Assembly (NCBI RefSeq): GCF_000025265.1
Contig: NC_013739.1
Location: 6,062,001-6,126,000 of the forward strand
From: Conexibacter woesei DSM 14684
Lineage (GTDB): Bacteria > Actinomycetota > Thermoleophilia > Solirubrobacterales > Solirubrobacteraceae
Reading direction: 5' to 3'
Length of the DNA: 64,000 bases
Below the pieces are notes generated by a model that made no database searches, was not told the origin of the DNA, and was given only the letters and a program-made list of their open reading frames with translations. Shown here piece by piece: positions 53,778 through 62,471 of this stretch. How positions within the stretch are numbered: position 1 is the first letter of the stretch; each line of letters starts with the position of its first letter. Made by a program: the position numbers and the translations under genes.

Positions 53778-55151
53778 TCAGTGGCGGCCGGACGCGCGGT
53801 CCACGAGGCTGCCGAGGCGCGACGGACGGCCGCTGCGGGTCTCGATCCGGTCGGCCTGGCGGTAGAGCGCGTAGACGCCGTGGATCATCGGCCAGCGCAG
53901 CGGCTCGGGCTCCCACTTCGCCGGCCGGCGCCCGACCCACGGCAGCGCGGTCAGCTCGCTGCGGCGCCCGAGCACGAGGTCGCGCAGCGTGCGGCCGGCG
54001 AGGTTCGTCGTCGCGACGCCCTCGCCGACGTAGCCGCCGGCCCACGCGATCCCGGTCGCCTGATCGGCCGCGGCCGAGATGCACCAGTCGCGCGGCACGC
54101 CGAGCACGCCGGACCAGGCGTGCGCGATCGGCGCGGCGGCGGTCGCGGGGAACAGCGCGTGCAGCTTCTCGCGCAGCGCGGCGACCGTCTCCGGGGCCGT
54201 CACGCCGGCGCGCTCGGTGCGCGAGCCGTAGCGGTACGGCACGCCGCGGCCGCCGATCGCGATGCGGTCGTCGGCGGTGCGCTGCGCGTAGACGTAGACG
54301 TGCGCGCCGTCGCTCAGCGTCTCGCGCCCCTCCCAGCCGATCTGCGCCCACGCCTCGGCGGGCAGCGGCTCGGTCACGATCATCGAGCTGTTCATCGGCA
54401 CGAGCGCACGCTTGAGGCCGTGCAAGGTCGACGTGTAGCCCTCCGTCGCGCGCACGATCCAGCGCGCACGCACGTCGCCGCGCGCGGTCCGCGCGACGCG
54501 CGGCGCGATCTCCGTCACCGCCGTCTGCTCGTGGATCGTCACGCCGAGCCGTTCGACCGCGTCAGCGAGCCCGTGCACGAGCTTCGCCGGGTGGACGCGG
54601 GCGCAGTGCGGCGTGAAGGTGCCGGCGCGCGCCCCGGCGACGCGCACGCGCGCCGCCAGCTCGGCGGCGTCGAGCAGCCGCAGGTCGTCCTCGCCGACGC
54701 CCCATTCGCGTCCGGCCGCGACGCCGCCCCGCAGGTGCGCGGCCTGCGCCTCGCCGACGGCGACCGCGACGTTGCCGCCCTTGACCCAGTCGGCGTCGAT
54801 CCGCTCCGCCGCGACGACGCGGCCGACCTCGTCGACCGTCGCGAACATCTCGCGCTGGAGCGCGGCCGCGGCGCCGCGGCCGCCGCGGCGCGCGTAGACC
54901 TTCGGCGGGCCGGAGATGAAGCCCGAGACCCAGCCGCCATTGCGACCGGAGGCGCCGAAGCCGGCGAACTCGCGCTCCAACACGACGATCCGCAGCGACG
55001 GGTCGGCCTGTTTGAGGTAGTACGCCGTCCACAGGCCGGTGTAGCCGGCGCCGACGATCGCGACGTCGGCCTCGATCGAGCCCGCCAGCGGCGCGCGGCG
55101 CGCGCCGCCACCGCCGAGCGAGTGCATCCAGAAGCCTGTCTCGTCACGCAT
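53778..55151 (-). CDS. FAD-dependent amine oxidase (DAO family)
   Basis: A 457-residue DAO-type flavoprotein. The Rossmann motif VAIVGAGYTGLWTAYYL (about residues 30-46) is followed by FAGFGASGRNGGWVSGF, as in gamma-glutamylputrescine oxidase/PuuB and glycine/sarcosine oxidases. C-terminal WAGGYVGEGVATTNLAGR completes the FAD site. It oxidises a secondary or primary amine with release of ammonia or aldehyde. ATG 55151 is used; ATG 55160 is equally possible and neither has a clear ribosome-binding site. Upstream of the GntR operon and on the same strand, it probably serves the same catabolic theme. Confidence 0.87.
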   Translation of the reverse strand: MRDETGFWMHSLGGGGARRAPLAGSIEADVAIVGAGYTGLWTAYYLKQADPSLRIVVLEREFAGFGASGRNGGWVSGFISGPPKVYARRGGRGAAAALQREMFATVDEVGRVVAAERIDADWVKGGNVAVAVGEAQAAHLRGGVAAGREWGVGEDDLRLLDAAELAARVRVAGARAGTFTPHCARVHPAKLVHGLADAVERLGVTIHEQTAVTEIAPRVARTARGDVRARWIVRATEGYTSTLHGLKRALVPMNSSMIVTEPLPAEAWAQIGWEGRETLSDGAHVYVYAQRTADDRIAIGGRGVPYRYGSRTERAGVTAPETVAALREKLHALFPATAAAPIAHAWSGVLGVPRDWCISAAADQATGIAWAGGYVGEGVATTNLAGRTLRDLVLGRRSELTALPWVGRRPAKWEPEPLRWPMIHGVYALYRQADRIETRSGRPSRLGSLVDRASGRH

Positions 55152-55269
55152 GGGCGCCATTCTGCGTTGCACCGGACGCGTGACCCAGTGACGCCCTGTC
55201 ATGCACGGCAGACGCGAACGTGACGGTCTGATCGCATGCGGCGGATCGCACCGCTCCTATGCTCGCAGC

Positions 55270-55620
55270 ATGAGAAGCCCCTTCGCCGTGCGCGTGAGCG
55301 AGCTGACGCTCACCCCGCTCGATCCACAGCCCGACCACGACGTCGTCGCGGGCGATCCCGTCGTCTCGCTGCTGGAGCTGTCGACCTCGGACGACGGCCG
55401 CGTCGAGCGCGGCGTCTGGCAGATCACCCCCGGCGTCGTGCGCGACGTCGAGGCCGACGAGCTGTTCGTCGTGATCTCCGGCAGCGCGACGATCGAGTTC
55501 GACGACGGCGCGCCGGCGCTCGACGTCGGCCCCGGCGACGCCGCGATCCTGCCGGCCGGCGCGCGCACGACGTGGACGATCCACGAGACGCTGCGCAAGG
55601 TCTACCAAGCGACCGTCTGA
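55270..55620 (+). CDS. small cupin-domain protein
   Basis: A 116-residue single cupin (VWQITPGVVRDVEADELFVV, then GDAAILPAGARTTWTIHETL), similar to the DUF861/EutQ-like cupins. The usual paired His metal ligands are incomplete: the first motif has E/D residues in place of the His pair. It lies divergent between the two FAD oxidase genes. A TATGCT hexamer is six bases before the ATG with no ribosome-binding site, so the message is probably leaderless. Its role may be to bind a substrate or product of the oxidases; this is inference. Confidence 0.75.
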   Translation: MRSPFAVRVSELTLTPLDPQPDHDVVAGDPVVSLLELSTSDDGRVERGVWQITPGVVRDVEADELFVVISGSATIEFDDGAPALDVGPGDAAILPAGARTTWTIHETLRKVYQATV

Positions 55621-55650
55621 GCGCCCGGGGGCGCCGGGCAGCGCCGCCGT

Positions 55651-57093
55651 CTAGCTGTCGAAGCCGAGCCCGAGCCGGTCGAGCGTGCGCAGCCACAGGC
55701 CGCGCTCGCCGGCGTTGCGGTCGGCGGCGGCGAGCCGGTTGCGGGTCAGCTGGATCACGCCCGAGCGCAGTGGCTCGGGCGGGAACGGGACCGGCTTGCT
55801 GCGCACGTAGCGCAGCGCGGTCGCCTCCGTCTGGCGGCCGTCGACGAGGTCGAGCGCGACCTGCGCGCCGAAGCGCGTCGCGCCGACGCCGAGGCCGGTG
55901 TAGCCGACGGCGTAGGAGACACGGCCGCCGTGCGCGGTCCCGAAGAAGACCGAGAAGCGGCTGCACGTGTCGATCGCGCCGCCCCAGCGGTGCGTGAAGC
56001 GCACGCCGTCCAGCTGCGGGAACGTGATCGCGAAGTGCTGCGAGAGCCGCGCGAAGGTCGCGTCGTGCTGGTCGTGGTCGGGTCCGACCGGACCGCCGTA
56101 GCGGTAGACGGCGTCGTAGCCGCCCCACAGGATGCGGTTGTCGTCGGTCAGGCGGTAGTAGTGGAACTGGTTGCCGGGGTCGCCGATCCCCTGCCGCTCG
56201 GCCCAGCCGATCGACGTCAGCTGCGCGGCGCTCAGCGGCTCGGTCACGAGCACGTAGTCGTAGACCGGCGCGATGTAGTGGCGCAGCGAGCGCAGCAGTG
56301 GCGGGAAGGCGCTCGTCGCCAGCAGCACGCGGCGCGCGCGCACGCTCCCGCCCGGCACCGCGACGTCGACCGCGTCGCCGGCCCGTCTGAGCCCGGTCGC
56401 GGGCGTCTGCTCGTGGATCCGCACGCCGAGCCGGCGCGCCGCGTCCGCGAGCCCGACCGCCAGCTTCGCCGGGTCGACGATCGCCGCGCCGCTCTTGTCC
56501 CAGACGCCGCCGCGGTAGATCGGCGAGGCGATCTGCTCGCGCATCGCGGCGCCGTCGAGCAGCTCGACGTCGTGGCCGTAGCGGCGCAGCAGCTCGGCCT
56601 CCTCCTCCAGCCACGGCTCCTGGTGCGGCTCGACGGCGACCATCAGCTCGCCGGTCTCCTCGAAGTCGCACGCGACGCCGAGCCGGTCGAGGTCGGCGCG
56701 CAGACCGGCGTAGTTCTCCTGCCCGAGCCGTTCGAGCACGGCCAGCTCGTCGGCGAAGCGTGCCTCGCCGTTGGAGATCCCGTGCGTCAGCGAGGCGACG
56801 AGGAAGCCGCCGTTGCGGCCGCTGGCGCCGAAGCCGATCGTCTGCGACTCCAGCAGCACGACGTCGCGCGCGGGGTCGGCGGTCTTGGCTCCGATCGCCG
56901 CCCACAGGCCGGTGAAGCCGCCGCCGACGATGCAGAGGTCGGCGTCGGCCGGCCCGGTGAGCGGCGCGTCGGGCACGCGCCGCGGCAGGCGGTCGAGCCA
57001 GAACGAGCGCCCGACCGCGTCGGCGTAGGCCGCGCGATGGGCGTGCGTCGGAGGTGACTCGGGCCAGACGGATGGCGTGACGTGCGTGCTCAT
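55651..57093 (-). CDS. FAD-dependent amine oxidase (DAO family), second copy
   Basis: A 480-residue DAO-type flavoprotein related to that at 53778 (CIVGGGFTGLWAAIGAK, then IGFGASGRNGGFLVAS). An N-terminal stretch of about 35 residues precedes the FAD motif. The C-terminal YTGLGVGATRFGAQ block completes FAD binding, and THRWGGAIDT is family-typical. Two such oxidases flanking a cupin near a GntR operon suggests oxidation of an amine substrate or a side-chain. A perfect 18-base palindrome lies 55 bases upstream of its start. Confidence 0.87.
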   Translation of the reverse strand: MSTHVTPSVWPESPPTHAHRAAYADAVGRSFWLDRLPRRVPDAPLTGPADADLCIVGGGFTGLWAAIGAKTADPARDVVLLESQTIGFGASGRNGGFLVASLTHGISNGEARFADELAVLERLGQENYAGLRADLDRLGVACDFEETGELMVAVEPHQEPWLEEEAELLRRYGHDVELLDGAAMREQIASPIYRGGVWDKSGAAIVDPAKLAVGLADAARRLGVRIHEQTPATGLRRAGDAVDVAVPGGSVRARRVLLATSAFPPLLRSLRHYIAPVYDYVLVTEPLSAAQLTSIGWAERQGIGDPGNQFHYYRLTDDNRILWGGYDAVYRYGGPVGPDHDQHDATFARLSQHFAITFPQLDGVRFTHRWGGAIDTCSRFSVFFGTAHGGRVSYAVGYTGLGVGATRFGAQVALDLVDGRQTEATALRYVRSKPVPFPPEPLRSGVIQLTRNRLAAADRNAGERGLWLRTLDRLGLGFDS

Positions 57094-57147
57094 GGTGCGG
57101 GATGGTCGCCGCGCGGGCCGCGCGAGCGCAAGCGCCGGAACGTCGCA

Positions 57148-57165
57148 TCACCGCCGCGGCGGTGA
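57148..57165. promoter_or_regulatory. perfect GC-rich palindrome upstream of the amine oxidase
   Basis: TCACCGCCGCGGCGGTGA is a perfect 18-base palindrome between the TetR stop and the amine-oxidase start, both on the minus strand. It may be an operator for the oxidase or a GC-rich terminator for the regulator; no U-tract is present to decide. Confidence 0.4.
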
Positions 57166-57174
57166 CACGGAACG

Positions 57175-57942
57175 TCAGACGGAGCGGTCCTCGGAGTGCG
57201 CCGCGAGCCGCGCCTCGAGCCCGTCGAGCAGGCAGCCGAGGCCGAACTCGAAGCTGTCCAGTCTCGTCTCGTAGCCGCCCTCCGCGTAGGTCGCCGAGAT
57301 CGTCGGATAGCGCTCAGGATCGAAGTACTGCTGCCAGAAGTCGGTGCGCTCCTCCCACCACTGCTCGTCGCTGATGCCGGTCTTCGCCTCCGCCTGCTGC
57401 GCCTGGACGACGGCGCGCGCCGCGCCGGCGACATAGGTCGCGAACAGCTCGACGGCAGCCTGCGTCTCGGCCGCGTCGAGGCCGCTCTCGTGCACGATCG
57501 CCATCAGCCACTCATAGGTGTCCATCACGTTCGGGCCGAGCGGCGGCCGGTTGCCGGCGACGACCTCCAGCAGCCAGGGATGACGCAGGTAGGTCGCGAG
57601 CGATTCGCGCCCGGCCTCCTCCAGCCGCGCGCGCCAGCCGCGGCCGGCGGCGGGGTGGCGCGGCTCGTCACCGAGCGCGCGCTCGAACATCAGGTCGAGC
57701 AGCTCGCCCTTGCCGGGGACGTAGCGGTAGAGCGACATCGCGCCGACGCCGAGCCGCTCGGCGATCCTGCGCATCGAGACGGCGGCGAGCCCGTCGCTGT
57801 CGGCCAGCTCGACCGCCGCCTCGACGATCCGCTCGACGCTGAGGCCGGGCTTGGGGCCGCGGCTCCGCCGCTCCCGCCCGCCCCAGAGCAGCTTCAGCGT
57901 TATCTCGGCATCGCCCATGCCGGTGCGGGGTTCGTCGGCCAT
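57175..57942 (-). CDS. TetR-family regulator of the DrrAB-like exporter
   Basis: A 255-residue TetR regulator with a 30-residue N-terminal extension before the helix-turn-helix (VSMRRIAERLGVGAMSLYRY, then VPGKGELL) and a TetR_C_1/ActR-like ligand domain. That subgroup usually regulates drug exporters. It is divergent from an ABC-2 type exporter operon and shares a 77-base region full of GTAC-type repeats. Start at ATG 57942. It is the seventh TetR regulator of the window. Confidence 0.87.
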   Translation of the reverse strand: MADEPRTGMGDAEITLKLLWGGRERRSRGPKPGLSVERIVEAAVELADSDGLAAVSMRRIAERLGVGAMSLYRYVPGKGELLDLMFERALGDEPRHPAAGRGWRARLEEAGRESLATYLRHPWLLEVVAGNRPPLGPNVMDTYEWLMAIVHESGLDAAETQAAVELFATYVAGAARAVVQAQQAEAKTGISDEQWWEERTDFWQQYFDPERYPTISATYAEGGYETRLDSFEFGLGCLLDGLEARLAAHSEDRSV

Positions 57943-57960
57943 TGCAGGAGAGCGTACAAC

Positions 57961-57977
57961 TGCGTATGGTGTACGCA
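57961..57977. promoter_or_regulatory. candidate TetR operator of the exporter
   Basis: TGCGTATGGTGTACGCA has perfect six-base arms around five bases. Further GCGTAC/GTACGC units at 57953, 57971 and 57990 flank it, giving a repeated GTAC array between the divergent TetR and exporter genes. Confidence 0.5.
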
Positions 57978-58019
57978 CTACATCGTACAGCGTACTCAGT
58001 AACGCGAAAGGAGGCATGC

Positions 58020-59018
58020 GTGCCAACGACGAGACTCGCGATCGTCGCCGAAGGGCTGCACAAGCGCTACGGCGAGACGAACGCGCTCGACGGGATCGAC
58101 CTCGCCGTGCCGGAAGGGACGGTGATGGGGCTGCTCGGTCCCAACGGCGCCGGCAAGACGACGGCGGTGCGGATCCTCAGCACGCTGCTGCGGCGCGACG
58201 GCGGCCGCGCCGAGGTCGCCGGCTACGACGTCACGACGCAGGCGCGCCAGGTGCGCTCGCAGATCGGCCTGACGGGCCAGACCGACGCGATCGACGAGAT
58301 CCTCAGCGGCCGCCAGAACCTGATCATGTTCGGCAGACTGCACCACCTCTCGCCGCGCGAGGCGCGGGTCCGTGCCGACGAGCTGCTGGAGCAGTTCGGA
58401 CTGACCGAGGCGGCCGACCGGCAGGCGAGAGGCTATTCGGGAGGGATGAAGCGCCGGCTCGACCTCGCCGCCAGCTTCATCACGAGACCGAGAGTCCTCT
58501 TCCTCGACGAGCCGACGACCGGCCAGGACCCGCGCAACCGGATGGAGGTCTGGACGACCGTGCGCGGGCTCGTCGCCGGCGGCACGACCGTGCTGCTGAC
58601 GACCCACTACCTCGACGAGGCCGACCAGCTCGCCGACCAGATCTCGGTGATCGACCGCGGGCGCGTGATCGCCAACGGGACGCCGAACCAGCTCAAGAGC
58701 CGGCTCGGCGGCAGCCAGGTCGACCTCGTGCTGCGCGATCCCGACGACCTGCCGGACGCGGCGGCGATCGTCGCGCGCGTCAGCGACGGCGAGCCGGACG
58801 TCGACCTCGAGCGGCGACGCGTCTCCGCGCCGGTCGGCGACCGCGTCGCGAGCCTCACGGAGATCCTGCGCGCGCTGCAGGACGCGCGCGTCGCGGTCGA
58901 GGACGTCGCGCTGCGCCAGCCGACGCTCGACGAGGTCTTCCTGCGGCTGACCGGGCACGGGGCCGACGATTCCGACGGCGCCGACGGCACGCGCGAGACG
59001 ACGGAGGTGACGGCATGA
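58020..59018 (+). CDS. ABC-2 exporter ATPase (DrrA-like)
   Basis: A 332-residue ATPase with Walker A GPNGAGKTT, Walker B LFLDEPTTGQD, signature YSGGMKRRLDLA and switch His TTHYLDEA. A DrrA-type C-terminal region of about 100 residues carries a glutamate-rich segment ahead of LDEVFLRLTG. Start at GTG 58020, five bases after AAAGGAGG. It overlaps the permease gene as ATGA. DrrA/B pairs export antibiotics such as daunorubicin or heme-like compounds; with a divergent TetR, drug efflux is likely. Confidence 0.9.
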   Translation: MPTTRLAIVAEGLHKRYGETNALDGIDLAVPEGTVMGLLGPNGAGKTTAVRILSTLLRRDGGRAEVAGYDVTTQARQVRSQIGLTGQTDAIDEILSGRQNLIMFGRLHHLSPREARVRADELLEQFGLTEAADRQARGYSGGMKRRLDLAASFITRPRVLFLDEPTTGQDPRNRMEVWTTVRGLVAGGTTVLLTTHYLDEADQLADQISVIDRGRVIANGTPNQLKSRLGGSQVDLVLRDPDDLPDAAAIVARVSDGEPDVDLERRRVSAPVGDRVASLTEILRALQDARVAVEDVALRQPTLDEVFLRLTGHGADDSDGADGTRETTEVTA

Positions 59019-59806
59019 GCACGGTGAGATGGGCGGTCCGCGACACGTGGACGATCACGGTCCGCGACATGCTGCACTGGCGCTACGAGCCGGCGCGGAT
59101 CGCCTGGACCCTGGCGTTCCCGATCATGTCGATCCTGCTGTTCGGCTACGTCTTCGGCAGCGCGATCGTCGTGCCCGACGGCGGCAATTACCGCGAGTTC
59201 CTGATGCCGGGCCTGTTCGTGATGGCGATCGCGTTCGGGATCACCGAGACGCTGTTCGCGATGGCGACCGACGCCGAGCGCGGGATCACGAACCGCTTCC
59301 GCTCGATGCCGATGTCGCCGGTCGCGATCGTCGCCGGCAGCAGCGTCGCGGCGATGATCAACGCCGTCCTGAACCTGGTCGTGATGATCGGGATGGGGCT
59401 CGTGGTCGGCTGGAGCTGGAACGACGGTATCGGCAACGCGCTGGCGGCGGTCGCGCTGCTGTTGCTGCTGCGCTTCTCCGTGCTGTGGATCGGCATCTAC
59501 ATCGGGCTCGTGATCCCGTCGGTCGAGACGGCCGGCAACATCGCCGGGCTGCTGTTCCCGTTCACGATGATCTCGAGCATCTTCGTCTCACCCGCGCAGA
59601 TGCCCGGCTGGCTCGGCACCATCGCCGAGTGGAACCCGCTCTCCTCGACGGTGACCGCTGCGCGCGAGCTGTTCGGCAACCCCGGCAGCGCCGCCGACTC
59701 GTGGGTCACCGAGCACGCGATCCTGATGGCGGTCGTGTGGCCGCTCGTGCTGATCGCGATCTTCGCCCCGCTCGCGGTGCGGCGGTACCAGTCGATGAGC
59801 CGGTAG
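59015..59806 (+). CDS. ABC-2 exporter permease (DrrB-like)
   Basis: A 263-residue permease with six hydrophobic helices of the ABC2_membrane type. NRFRSMPMSPVAIVAG after the second helix is the family loop (F-R-x-x-P), and FVSPAQMPGWLG appears before the last extracellular loop. It is translated with the upstream ATPase (GGAGG site, ATGA overlap). The two form a complete exporter. Confidence 0.9.
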   Translation: MSTVRWAVRDTWTITVRDMLHWRYEPARIAWTLAFPIMSILLFGYVFGSAIVVPDGGNYREFLMPGLFVMAIAFGITETLFAMATDAERGITNRFRSMPMSPVAIVAGSSVAAMINAVLNLVVMIGMGLVVGWSWNDGIGNALAAVALLLLLRFSVLWIGIYIGLVIPSVETAGNIAGLLFPFTMISSIFVSPAQMPGWLGTIAEWNPLSSTVTAARELFGNPGSAADSWVTEHAILMAVVWPLVLIAIFAPLAVRRYQSMSR

Positions 59807-59882
59807 GCCAGTCGGGCGCGCCGAAGACGCTCCATCCGGCGAAAGCCGGCGCGATCGACGGGGGCGAGAATCGCCGGCAGCG

Positions 59883-61502
59883 ATGTCCTCTGCCCCCGCG
59901 ATCGACGGCCACCAGCCGCAGGCACCGTTCCTCGACGAGCTGTTCGAGCGCGACGGGCGCCCACGGCCGGCCGCGGCGGCGCTCGTCGCGGAGCTGGAGC
60001 GGCTCGGCGCCGACGGGCTCGCCGAGGCCGGGCGGCGGCGCGACGCGACGTTCCTGCGGCAGGGGATCACGTTCGAGACGACGGGCGAGGACGGCGCGGT
60101 CGGGCGCGGCGGTCGGGCGCGCGAGCGGCCGTTCCCGCTCGACCTCGTGCCACGCGTGCTGAGCGGCGAGGAGTGGCGCTCGATCAAGCGCGGCCTCGCG
60201 CAGCGGATCCGCGCGCTGAACGCGTTCGTCGACGACGTCTACCACGGGCGCGAGATCGTGCGCGAGGGGATCGTGCCGTGGCGGCTGGTCGCCGGCAGCT
60301 CGCACTTCGCGCGCGCGGTCCACGGGATCCGGCCGCCCGGCGGCGTCTACACGCACGTCGCCGGCTGCGACCTCGTGCGCCACTCCAACGGCGCCTGGAA
60401 GGTGATCGAGGACAACGTCCGCACGCCGTCGGGGATCTCCTACGTGCTGGAGAACCGCGCGGCGATGACGCAGCTCGTGCCGCAGCTGTTCGCGAGCTAC
60501 CGCGTGCGGCCGGTCGACCACTACCCGCAGCTGCTGCTGAGCGCGCTGCGCTCGGTCGCGCCGTCGGCCGACAGCGAGGCGACCGTCGTCGTGTGGACGC
60601 CCGGCTCGCTCAACTCGGCCTACTTCGAGCACGCCTTCCTCGCCCGCCAGATGGGCGTCGAGCTGGTCGAGGCGAGCGACCTCGTCGTGCGCGACGACGT
60701 CCTCTACATGCGCACGACGCGCGGGCTGGAGCGCGTCCACGCCGTCTACCGCCGGCTCGACGACGACTTCGTCGACCCGCTCGAGTTCCGGCCCGACTCG
60801 ATGCTCGGCGTGCCCGGTCTCGTGCGCGCCTACCGCGCCGGCTCGGTCGCGATCGCGAACGCGTTCGGCACCGGCGTCGCCGACGACAAGGCCGTCTACC
60901 ACTTCGTGCCGCAGATGATCCGCTTCTACCTCGGCGAGGAGCCGATCCTGGAGAACGTCGAGACGTACCTGCTGAGCGACCCCGATGTGCGCGAGCACGT
61001 CCTGTCGCGGATCGACCAGCTCGTGATCAAGCCGACCGACGAGTCCGGCGGCAAGGGCGTCACGATCGGCCCGCACGCGAGCGAGCAGGAGCTGGCGCAG
61101 GTCGCGGCGGCGGTGCGCGCGCGGCCGGAGGCGTGGATCGCGCAGGAGGTCGTCCACCTCTCGACGGTGCCGACCGTCTGCGCCGACGGGCAGCTCGCGC
61201 CGCGCCACGTCGACCTGCGCCCCTTCGCCGTCTTCGGCGAGCGGATCGACATCGTGCCCGGCGGGCTCACGCGCGTCGCGCTGCGCGAGGGCTCGATGAT
61301 CGTCAACTCCTCGCGCGGCGGCGGCTCGAAGGACACGTGGGTGCTGGAGGACGGCGACGACGCCGACCGCGCCGGCCCGCCGATCGCCGACGCCTCGCCG
61401 CCGGCGCTGCCGGACCTCCGCTACGGCGACACGTGGTCCGCCCAGCAGCAGCAACAGCAGCAGGAGCGCCACTGTGCGAACGAGCGCCCCCGGAGCGGCT
61501 GA
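59883..61502 (+). CDS. circularly permuted ATP-grasp protein
   Basis: A 539-residue member of the circularly permuted ATP-grasp group (DUF404/DUF407). Sequence hallmarks include HSNGAWKVIEDNVRTPSGIS, DQLVIKPTDESGGKGVTIGP (ATP phosphate/Mg site) and IAQEVV. It should ligate a carboxylate to an amine using ATP, possibly forming a short peptide or modifying one. A run of seven Gln close to the C-terminus is unusual. Its stop shares TGATG with the next gene. It heads the known ATP-grasp, alpha-E, transglutaminase gene set predicted to make or modify a peptide. Confidence 0.87.
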   Translation: MSSAPAIDGHQPQAPFLDELFERDGRPRPAAAALVAELERLGADGLAEAGRRRDATFLRQGITFETTGEDGAVGRGGRARERPFPLDLVPRVLSGEEWRSIKRGLAQRIRALNAFVDDVYHGREIVREGIVPWRLVAGSSHFARAVHGIRPPGGVYTHVAGCDLVRHSNGAWKVIEDNVRTPSGISYVLENRAAMTQLVPQLFASYRVRPVDHYPQLLLSALRSVAPSADSEATVVVWTPGSLNSAYFEHAFLARQMGVELVEASDLVVRDDVLYMRTTRGLERVHAVYRRLDDDFVDPLEFRPDSMLGVPGLVRAYRAGSVAIANAFGTGVADDKAVYHFVPQMIRFYLGEEPILENVETYLLSDPDVREHVLSRIDQLVIKPTDESGGKGVTIGPHASEQELAQVAAAVRARPEAWIAQEVVHLSTVPTVCADGQLAPRHVDLRPFAVFGERIDIVPGGLTRVALREGSMIVNSSRGGGSKDTWVLEDGDDADRAGPPIADASPPALPDLRYGDTWSAQQQQQQQERHCANERPRSG

Positions 61503-62470
61503 TGCTGGCGCGGATCGCCCACGAGCTGTACTGGCTCGGCCGCAACCTCGCGCGCGCCGAGTTCACCGCGCGCGCGGTCGACGGCGTCTTCCGCGCCGAG
61601 CTGCAGAGCCCGTCCGACCGCGGCCCCGGCGTGACGCTCGGCTGGAACGGGCTGCTGGCGATGCTCGGCGGCGGGGGCGGGGCGGGCATGGCGGGAGCGC
61701 GCGGCACGGCGCGCGGCGACGCGCTCGCCCGGCTGACGCTGGACGCCGACCGGCCCGACTCGATGCTCGCGAGCGTCGAGCGGGCGCGCGAGGGCGCCCG
61801 CACGGTCCGCGACGTCATCTCCGCGGAGATGTGGGAGGCGATCAACACGACGACGCTCGCGCTGCGCGGCGACGGCACGACGCGCTGGGCGACGCCGTCG
61901 GGCCCCTATCTCGCGTCGCAGTACGTGAAGCAGCGGATGGCGCTGATCTGGGGGATCGCCGACCGCGCGATGCTGCGCGACGAGGCGAAGTCGTTCCTCG
62001 ACGCCGGCTCCTTCATCGAGGTCGCGGACATGATGCTGCGGCTGCTGCGGATCGCGCTGCCGGCCGGCGAGGACCCGCGCCGCGACGGCCACGCGCTGGC
62101 GCTGCTGCAGGCGGTCGGCGGCTTCCACGCCTATCTGCGCGCCGTCACCGCGCCGCCGAACGCGCAGCCGGTCGCGCGCTTCCTGATCTTCGAGCGCGCC
62201 TACCCCGACAGCGTCGCCGCGTGCGTCGACTCGCTGCACGACGCGTTCGCCGCCGCCGACGCGAGCCCGCGCGACTCGCAGCCGGTCCTGCGCGTCAGCC
62301 GGCTCGCCGCCGACCTCGACTTCCAGCGGCGGGTGCTGCCGCCGGACGCGGAGCTCGTCGGGATCTGCGAGCGCGCGCAGCTGGAGCTGGCGTCGGTCGA
62401 CCTCGACGTCGCCGACCACTACTTCGCGGGGATGGCGCCCGGCGAGCGTGCGATCGCGATGGTGGTGTGA
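61502..62470 (+). CDS. alpha-E domain protein
   Basis: A 322-residue all-helical protein of the alpha-E (DUF403) family, starting MLARIAHELYWLGRNLARAE as in all members. A glycine-rich insertion lies near residues 60-75. Alpha-E proteins are always encoded with ATP-grasp and transglutaminase-like neighbours; their activity is not established. It is coupled to the ATP-grasp gene (TGATG) and followed by the transglutaminase gene one base later. Confidence 0.88.
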   Translation: MLARIAHELYWLGRNLARAEFTARAVDGVFRAELQSPSDRGPGVTLGWNGLLAMLGGGGGAGMAGARGTARGDALARLTLDADRPDSMLASVERAREGARTVRDVISAEMWEAINTTTLALRGDGTTRWATPSGPYLASQYVKQRMALIWGIADRAMLRDEAKSFLDAGSFIEVADMMLRLLRIALPAGEDPRRDGHALALLQAVGGFHAYLRAVTAPPNAQPVARFLIFERAYPDSVAACVDSLHDAFAAADASPRDSQPVLRVSRLAADLDFQRRVLPPDAELVGICERAQLELASVDLDVADHYFAGMAPGERAIAMVV

Positions 62471-62471
62471 G

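Noticed and set aside
59821-59880. Possible small gene between the exporter permease and the ATP-grasp gene
   Set aside because: The 76-base gap contains no start with a ribosome-binding site and no conserved peptide; it probably holds the promoter of the ATP-grasp set.
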